Origin: Ashinkailepas kermadecensis
Lineage: Eukaryota; Arthropoda; Thecostraca; Neolepadidae
Length of the DNA: 64,000 bases
Direction: 5' to 3'
Assembly (NCBI GenBank): GCA_034440615.1
Contig: JAOTOM010004675.1
Location: 1 to 64,000, forward strand
Below, piece after piece: positions 58,117-64,000 of the stretch (its first letter is position 1; the number at the start of each line of letters is the position of its first letter). The notes beneath the pieces were generated by a model. The model did no database searches. It had not been told where the DNA came from and saw only the letters and a list, made by a program, of their open reading frames with translations. The translations under genes were made by a program, and so were the position numbers.

Positions 58117-58236
58117 ACTTTCCGGCAGGCAGCACGAGAAGAGAAGGCAGGCGGGTATGCCGAACAGTATGACGTACAAACCAATCATCCAGGGCCGCTG
58201 GCTGCTGTACACCAGGAACCTGTCCAGGCGGCTGGG
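58117..58236 (-). CDS. Calnexin-like transmembrane exon
   Basis: Minus strand: acceptor TGTGTCTGTCGGCAG, 40 codons, donor GAAAGT|GTGAGT; both ends are phase 0. The product has a short amphipathic lead (SRLDRFLVYSSQ) and then RPWMIGLYVILFGIPACLLF followed by SCC. The RPW start, central Tyr, Pro two-thirds along and Cys-Cys exit align in spacing with the membrane helix of calnexin, the ER lectin chaperone for monoglucosylated glycoproteins. The lumenal lectin and P-domain exons would lie at higher coordinates and are not seen up to 64000. A 32-bp minisatellite abuts the acceptor. Another single-pass membrane protein is possible. Confidence 0.52.
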
Positions 58237-58249
58237 CTGCCGACAGACA

Positions 58250-58914
58250 CACGTCTGGTTACCGACCAGTACAGTCACACACACGTCTGGTTACCGACCA
58301 GTACAGTCACACACACGTCTGGTTACCGACCAGTACAGTCACACACACGTCTGGTTACCGATCAGTATAGTCACACACACGTCTAGTTACCGACCAGTAC
58401 AGTCACACACACGTCTGGTTACCGACCAGTACAGTCACACACACGTCTGGTTACCGACCAGTAGTCACACACACGTCTGGTTACCGACCAGTACAGTCAC
58501 ACACACGTCTGGTTACCGACCAGTACAGTCACACACACACACACGTCTGGTTACCGACCAGTACAGTCACACACACACGTCTGGTTACCGACCAGTACAG
58601 TCACACACACACGTCTGGTTACCGACCAGTACAGTCACACACACGTCTGGTTACCGACCAGTAGTCACACACACGTCTGGTTACCGACCAGTACAGTCAC
58701 ACACACACGTCTGGTTACCGACCAGTACAGTCGCACACACGTCTGGTTACCGACCAGTACAGTCACACACACACGTCTGGTTACCGACCAGTACAGTCAC
58801 ACACACGTCTGGTTACCGATCAGTACAGTCACACACACGTCTGGTTACCGACCAGTACAGTCACACACACGTCTGGTTACCGATCAGTAGTCACACACAC
58901 GTCTGGTTACCGAT
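58250..58914. repeat. 32-bp minisatellite, left part
   Basis: About 20 units of CGTCTGGTTACCGACCAGTA + CAGTCACACACA with variable CA number and some lacking ACAG. The array continues at 61502 beyond the LINE. Confidence 0.96.
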
Positions 58915-59268
58915 TCGCGATGGGGGATGTGAATATCGATTTGTTAGACGCTTCAAAACCGGGGGTTGAACGTTTCAACACCATTTTGAACGACTTGTGT
59001 CTGCATCAACTCGTGAAGAAGCCCACGCGCGTACAGACTGTAAACCTCCGAGATGGCACACCGCGTACTTCAAAAACGCTTCTCGACATCGCGATCTCCA
59101 ACGCCACCGACACAATTTTGGCTTGTGACGTCATGGAGGTGCACATCAGTGACCATCGGGCAGTCACAGTCACAGCTAAAATAAACCGTCCGTCGTTTCA
59201 ACGCCAAAAGATCACTTTTCAGCGCACCCGTCACCTCCTCCCTGGTCAGCTGCCCCCTAGCTTTTCTC
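58915..59268 (+). pseudogene. LINE endonuclease C-terminal fragment
   Basis: The frame starting at 58920 reads GDVNIDLLDAS (the GDFN motif with Val for Phe), then RTSKTLLDIAISNATDTI, then ISDHRAVTVTAK. This is the C-terminal half of an APE-type endonuclease with the SDH catalytic motif; the enzyme nicks the target DNA. The front half was lost by 5' truncation. The frame differs from that of the reverse transcriptase, so a frameshift lies near 59240-59270. Confidence 0.8.
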
Positions 59269-61365
59269 ATGGTGGACTGGTCTGGCCTGTATGAGGCCAA
59301 CACAGTTGACGGCAAGTGGGACGCATGGTTGAACATCTGGAAATGCGTCATGGATGCTCACTGCCCTACCGTCACGAAGTTCGCGAATCGCCGCTCAGTG
59401 CCACCCTGGATCGCTGAGAATGCTGACCTCCGCGCCCTGACCCTCCGACGTGACTGGGCTCACAGCCAAGCGGACCGATCCGGGAGTGACGAGGATTGGC
59501 AACTCTACCATGAGCTAAATCAACGGACCTCCACTGAGCTCGTGGTCGCCAAAAGCCGTTTCTTCGATCGGACTTTGGAAGAAAATGGCAACGTCTGGCC
59601 GCACGTTCGACGTCATCTCTTTCAGAAGAAGACAACTCCACCATCAACTGAACCATCACGTTCCAACCAGGAGAAGGAGTTGTTCGCTGACGACCAAAAC
59701 CGGCATTTTTCTTCAACTGGCAAGCGCGTGGCTGCTGCTTTGCATTCTTTAGGGGATTTAGGCCCAAATACAGCGCATCAACCTCGCCCTCCGCGCGTTG
59801 TTAGCTCAGCATTCAAGCTGAAGCCCGCCACTCTTCACGAACTCTCTCATGCCCTGCGTGATTTAAATCCTACCAGTGCTCGTGGTAACGACAATGTGTC
59901 CCTGAAATTGCTCAATATGTCGTTTCCTTCGGTGTGTGTACACATTTTGCACATAATCAACTTTAGTTTATCGTCATGTACTTTTCCGGAACTGTGGAAG
60001 TTGGCTGAAATCGTACCAATCTTCAAGAAAGGCTGCCCTGACGATCCCAAGTGTTATAGGCCCATCTCGATCTTGAGTAGCGTGTCAAAACTGTGCGAGA
60101 AGATAGTAGTCAACCAGCTCACTGCGTATCTCCACCGAAATTGTCTTAACAACTCGCAACATGCCTATCGACCACTTCACTCTACTGAAACTGCCCTTGC
60201 TGATGTAGTAGCTTATGTCACAAATTGCATCGAAAGGCGCCGCGTTTGTCTGCTCGCATCAGTAGATTTGTCTAGTGCCTTCGATTGCGTGTCTCATAGC
60301 CGACTCTTGACCAAATTAGAGTGGTACGGCATCGACAGCTCTTGGTTTAGATCTTACCTTTCAAATCGCAGACAGGTAGTTCGGCCCGGAAGACTTGTAT
60401 GCAACGTATCCTGTGGTTTTCCACAAGGAAGTTTGTGTGGTCCAATTCTGTTTTTGTTGTACACAAATGATCTTCTCTCACACATAGGTGATGTCTTTAA
60501 AGTCGTTGCTTACGCTGACGACACACAGGCGATGTTGTCATCGAAATTGGAGGACATAATGTATGCCAAACACCGTCTCGAATCGTGCTTGGAAACTATG
60601 TGCTCGTGGTACCGTGTAAATCTTCTCAAGCTCAACCCATCTAAAACGCAATTTGTGATTTTTGGTTCTCGCCAGATGATCGCGCGGCTGCCTAGCATCA
60701 GCCTCTCTGTTCTTGGATCGGATATTTCACGTGTCTCATCTATCAAAAACCTGGGTGTGACCATGGACGAATCGTTAACATGGAGTGAACAAATTGGCGA
60801 TATTGCTAAGAAATGTAACCGCATTATCTTTCCTCTAGCCAAGCATGTACGTTCTCTTACTGAAGAAACGCTGTCGAAGTTAGTGCTTGCACTGGTTTTC
60901 CCCCATGTAATGTACTGTTGCTCAATCTGGTCTGCTGCATGTGACACCGAGCGCGTGCGAATCCAAAAAGTCATAATGAGGGCGGCTAGGATCATAACTA
61001 GGACCTCTCGCTATGGTCATATATCGCATGTTATTGAGCGGTTAGGCTGGCCTAGCTTACAACGCTTTGTCGACATTAGGGATTGCTCACTGGTTCATCT
61101 TGCAGTGCATCACTCGGGAGCACCTGAAACCCTGCGTGATCTTGTGACATTGAGAAGTGATGTCAGCTCTCGATCTACGCGATCAACACCGTTTTCAGTA
61201 GAGCGCCCACGCCTGAAAACTTCTTTTGCGCAACGCTCTTTCATGTACCGTGCTGCAGTTCTTTGGAACAGTCTCCCCGAGGAAGTTAGGGCCGAGAATA
61301 TGCGACTGGCTTTTAAGTTTAAGCTGAAGGAGGCGCTGAAAAGAGCTGTACGTGGGAATGTTTGA
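59269..61365 (+). CDS. LINE reverse transcriptase, 698 codons
   Basis: This uninterrupted frame copies LINE RNA at the nicked target. Visible motifs in order: YRPISILSSVSKL (263-275), QHAYRPLHSTETAL (297-310), SVDLSSAFDCVSH (331-343, first catalytic Asp), GFPQGSLCGPILFLLYTNDL (383-402) and YADDTQ (415-420, catalytic Asp pair). LKLNPSKTQFVIFG and IKNLGVTMDESLTW follow, and the typical C-terminal AVLWNSLPEEVR close to the end. No RNase H domain is seen, which fits the CR1/L2/Jockey group. The ATG at 59269 is the first Met; the domain was originally fused to the endonuclease. The intact frame suggests a young insertion. Confidence 0.93.
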   Translation: MVDWSGLYEANTVDGKWDAWLNIWKCVMDAHCPTVTKFANRRSVPPWIAENADLRALTLRRDWAHSQADRSGSDEDWQLYHELNQRTSTELVVAKSRFFDRTLEENGNVWPHVRRHLFQKKTTPPSTEPSRSNQEKELFADDQNRHFSSTGKRVAAALHSLGDLGPNTAHQPRPPRVVSSAFKLKPATLHELSHALRDLNPTSARGNDNVSLKLLNMSFPSVCVHILHIINFSLSSCTFPELWKLAEIVPIFKKGCPDDPKCYRPISILSSVSKLCEKIVVNQLTAYLHRNCLNNSQHAYRPLHSTETALADVVAYVTNCIERRRVCLLASVDLSSAFDCVSHSRLLTKLEWYGIDSSWFRSYLSNRRQVVRPGRLVCNVSCGFPQGSLCGPILFLLYTNDLLSHIGDVFKVVAYADDTQAMLSSKLEDIMYAKHRLESCLETMCSWYRVNLLKLNPSKTQFVIFGSRQMIARLPSISLSVLGSDISRVSSIKNLGVTMDESLTWSEQIGDIAKKCNRIIFPLAKHVRSLTEETLSKLVLALVFPHVMYCCSIWSAACDTERVRIQKVIMRAARIITRTSRYGHISHVIERLGWPSLQRFVDIRDCSLVHLAVHHSGAPETLRDLVTLRSDVSSRSTRSTPFSVERPRLKTSFAQRSFMYRAAVLWNSLPEEVRAENMRLAFKFKLKEALKRAVRGNV

Positions 61366-61501
61366 GTATTGTATGCATGTGTTTTTAATGTTTTAGTAGC
61401 CTCCTGTCCCACCCCCTTTTTTTAAAAAGCGTTTTTGACATTTGATACTGAGTGTCTCTTGGTACCAATACAAGGATTGATTGATTGATTGATTGATTGA
61501 T

Positions 61502-62465
61502 CAGTACAGTCACACACACGTCTGGTTACCGATCAGTACAGTCAAACACACGTCTGGTTACCGATCAGTACAGTCACACACACGTCTGGTTACCGATCAG
61601 TACAGTCACACACACACGTCTGGTTACCGACCAGTACAGTCACACACACGTCTGGTTATCGACCAGTACAGTCACACACACGTCTGGTTACCGATCAGTA
61701 TAGTCACACACACGTCTAGTTACCGACCAGCACAGTCACACACACGTGTGGTTACCGACCAGTACAGTCACACACACGTCTGGTTACCGACCAGTACAGT
61801 CACACACACGTCTGGTTACCGACCAGTACAGTCTCACACACACGTCTGGTTATCGACCAGTACAGTCACACACACACACGTCTGGTTACCGACCAGTACA
61901 GTCACACACACGTCTGGTTATCGACCAGTACAGTCACACACACACGTCTGGTTACCGACCAGTACAGTCACACACACGTCTGGTTACCGACCAGTACAGT
62001 CGCACACACGTCTGGTTACCGACCAGTACAGTCACACACACGTCTGGTTACCGACCAGTACAGTCACACACACGTCTGGTTACCGATCAGTACAGTCACA
62101 CACACGTCTGGTTACCGACCAGTACAGTCACACACACGTCTGGTTACCGATCAGTACAGTCACACACACGTCTGGTTACCGATCAGTACAGTCACACACA
62201 CGTCTGGTTACCGATCAGTACAGTCACACACACGTCTGGTTACCGATCAGTACAGTCACACACACACGTCTGGTTACCGACCAGTACAGTCACACACACG
62301 TCTGATTACCGATCAGTACAGTCACACACACATCTGGTTACCGACCAGTACAGTCACACACACGTCTGGTTACCGACCAGTACAGTCACACACACGTCTG
62401 GTTACCGACCAGTACAGTCACACACACGTCTGGTTACCGATCAGTACAGTCACACACGTCTGGTT
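61502..62465. repeat. 32-bp minisatellite, right part
   Basis: About 30 units of the same repeat as 58250-58914, same orientation and variants (ACCGACCAG / ACCGATCAG). The last units decay into GTTAGGCTCAGTACAGCCATA. Confidence 0.96.
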
Positions 62466-63530
62466 AGGCTCAGTACAGCCATATAGTCTGGCCACGGTTC
62501 AGTACAGTCAAATAGCTTGACCACCGCCCAATACTCGTGGCAACAGCTGCGTGACCTGCCACTGGATAATTATCAAGCAAACTAGCCGCAGAGTAGATAT
62601 AAGGTGTCAACTTGGGAGGAGAGGAACTGGGATAAAATTGACGTAGTTTATAATTGATTAAACCGATCCCACGCACCGATCGCCATAGTTAAGCAGCCTG
62701 GGAATAGCAAAGACCAGAGGTGACTTCAAAGGAGGTGATCGCGTCAATATTTGTGTCAACAAAAGTGGATGTGCCCCGCAAAACAGGAGGCGATGGATTC
62801 CCAAGTTCTCGTTAGCCGAGGTCATCGTGGAGATTCACAGCTGAAGGGCTCAGGATGTCGCGAGAACAGCCGAAGGGCTCAGCTTTGATTGCCGTAGCGA
62901 TAGTGGAGGGACTAAAAGTTGAGACTCGAGGCCACACCTAAGTGATTAAAAACGACCATAACTAGAGAGGAGCAATAATTTTGTTTGCGAAAACGTATGT
63001 AGCATTAAGATAATAGACTGAAAACGGGGTCATTTATTCTGATCATGCTGTGCACATTTCAGCTCGATAACACCCCCTTCGACCCTCCTCCCTGAAATTT
63101 CCGTCATCGAAGACAGGCCGGCAGAGCGTCGTTACGGGTGAAGACCGCTACACGGTAGCAGTAATCTCGCCCGATCAGAGAGCGCGGCTGATCTCGGCCC
63201 AGTGATGCAGGTGTAACATCGGGTGAACTCAATGTTCAGTTTTTAGTTCCAAAAGCGGGGGTGGCCTTCATGTGCAGATCCTTCCATTGTTCTCCATAGT
63301 TGGCATCACGGTGCAGCCGGTGGTCTGTCGCTTAGGCCATCAGTTACTGTTATGTTGTGAGCTAATAGTACTGATCAGGGCGGTTCTCCCGCCAGCATAT
63401 GTGTGCTTCTTACATTTTGCGCCTACAAGATGACTGGGACATACTATAATTTCGCCACAAGATTGACAACCTTATCGCTTACCCCCAATCGTAGGCGATA
63501 AGGTGGTCGGATAGCATCAAAAATTTGCAT
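62466..63530. other. No gene; possible 5S-like fragment
   Basis: Within otherwise featureless sequence, 62660-62706 contains ACCGATCGCCATAGTTAAGC and AGCCTGGGAATA. These resemble two parts of animal 5S rRNA (internal promoter region and 3' arm) joined by a deletion. Confidence 0.35.
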
Positions 63531-63539
63531 CGATGGTGT

Positions 63540-63775
63540 CCAAAGACGGAGAACTCATGGCTACCATCAAAGCCTGGGACGCAAAACAAGCCGAGCTACG
63601 TGCCGAAGGTATGCCCATGAAGCAAGTCGCAAGTGTCGCACTGGACAAACTACGGATCATTGCGAGGTAGATGCGTTTTTGGCGTCCAATGCACCGGAAA
63701 AGGACAAACAGAAGCGACTGTATGTTGGGATGCGCTATGCTCGTGAGGCCTCTCGGTCTCCCCCCCCAAAAAACA
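63540..63775 (+). CDS. Short unassigned coding-like stretch
   Basis: A plus frame from the ATG at 63535-63540 reads MVSKDGELMATIKAWDAKQA and continues to a TAG at about 63667. A neighbouring frame then continues with DAFLASNAPEKDKQKRLYVG and MRYAREASRSPPP. Composition is protein-like in both halves, suggesting one original reading frame broken by a frameshift, or two exons around AGGTAGAT. The family is not recognised; a transposon-encoded DNA-binding protein is one possibility. Confidence 0.3.
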
Positions 63776-64000
63776 AAAAAAATCATGATATTTTTGGATT
63801 GAAAAGTCAATATAAAGCTCTTTCATCGGGAGCATATGGGACAAAATATGTTAGTATACCTCGAAAAGATTGCGCCAAAAACATGTGTTCATTTTCGTAA
63901 CTTCGAGAGCGCGCTGTCACATTGCTTGAAATAAATACATGAGTGATTGTGATGCACATCTGTCTTTTAACAGTTTTGACAAATCATACAACAGCAGCTG

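Larger units (their letters stand above)
58915..61501 (+). mobile_element. 5'-truncated CR1/Jockey-type LINE
   Basis: The insertion begins within the endonuclease domain and ends in a short 3' UTR and a (TTGA)n tail (61477-61500). The left array stops at ...ACCGAT and the right one starts CAGTACAG..., together restoring an intact repeat unit, so the element sits inside one unit. Any target-site duplication is at most GAT. It lies antisense to, and upstream of, the calnexin-like exons. Confidence 0.9.

Noticed and set aside
58157..58969. 270-residue open frame across the 32-bp repeat running into the LINE
   Set aside because: It is repeat translation only. The real signal at its start is on the opposite strand (calnexin-like exon).
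1..64000. Idea that minisatellite unit lengths in this window are generally multiples of three
   Set aside because: 33, 36, 42 and 45 bp are, but 35, 52/40, 61, 74 and 79 bp are not, so there is no general coding constraint.

Overview
Eukaryotic genomic DNA, most consistent with an invertebrate, probably an arthropod. That reading rests on tRNA-derived SINEs with AT-microsatellite tails, a CR1/Jockey-type LINE ending in a TTGA-repeat tail, Ty3/Gypsy and hAT debris, spliced exon-like pieces instead of operons, and very many tandem repeats. I cannot name the species. No rRNA operon, tRNA gene, CRISPR array or bacterial-type gene cluster was seen. Most of the window is transposable-element and minisatellite DNA; host coding sequence is limited to a few candidate exons.

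1-15.4 kb: the main object is one 14,254-bp DNA transposon (1106-15359). It is bounded by a perfect 9-bp target-site duplication (AATATATGG at 1097-1105 and 15360-15368). Its long terminal inverted repeats are built from about 275-bp subterminal tandem repeats, as in Foldback/MULE elements. Inside, on the plus strand, are a MULE/Phantom-like DDE transposase (about 7.0-9.7 kb, broken by one in-frame TAG), a long 33-bp coding-phase minisatellite (about 9.75-11.28 kb) and a Ulp1/C48-like cysteine peptidase (11.28-11.9 kb). The peptidase has a recognisable His/Asp/Cys triad but is broken by a stop and frameshifts. The left half also carries Gypsy integrase and LINE relics, a degenerate minisatellite, a SINE and two suspicious homopolymer blocks.

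15.4-30 kb: a possible PIF/Harbinger-like non-autonomous element (15389-16727), hAT-MITE fragments, SINE pieces, several minisatellites, and two candidate exons (plus strand 20788-20916; a transmembrane exon on the minus strand 24743-24838).

30-49 kb: dominated by satellites. A 52/40-bp GC-rich array (30.96-33.8 kb) is open in all three minus frames. Then come a decayed LINE (34.6-35.4 kb, minus), a 35-bp array (36.39-37.46 kb), a 45-bp array, a long TA tract, a clean hAT-like MITE (45120-45305), a 79-bp array with alternating monomers (45.5-46.6 kb) and a 46/276-bp higher-order array (46.76-48.98 kb).

49-64 kb: LINE RNase H and endonuclease relics, more minisatellites, and a well-supported pair of phase-0 exons on the minus strand (58117-58236 and 57692-57784) that resemble the transmembrane segment and start of the cytosolic tail of calnexin. 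A 5'-truncated LINE (58915-61501, plus) with a 698-residue reverse transcriptase frame has inserted cleanly into a 32-bp minisatellite directly upstream of the calnexin-like exon.
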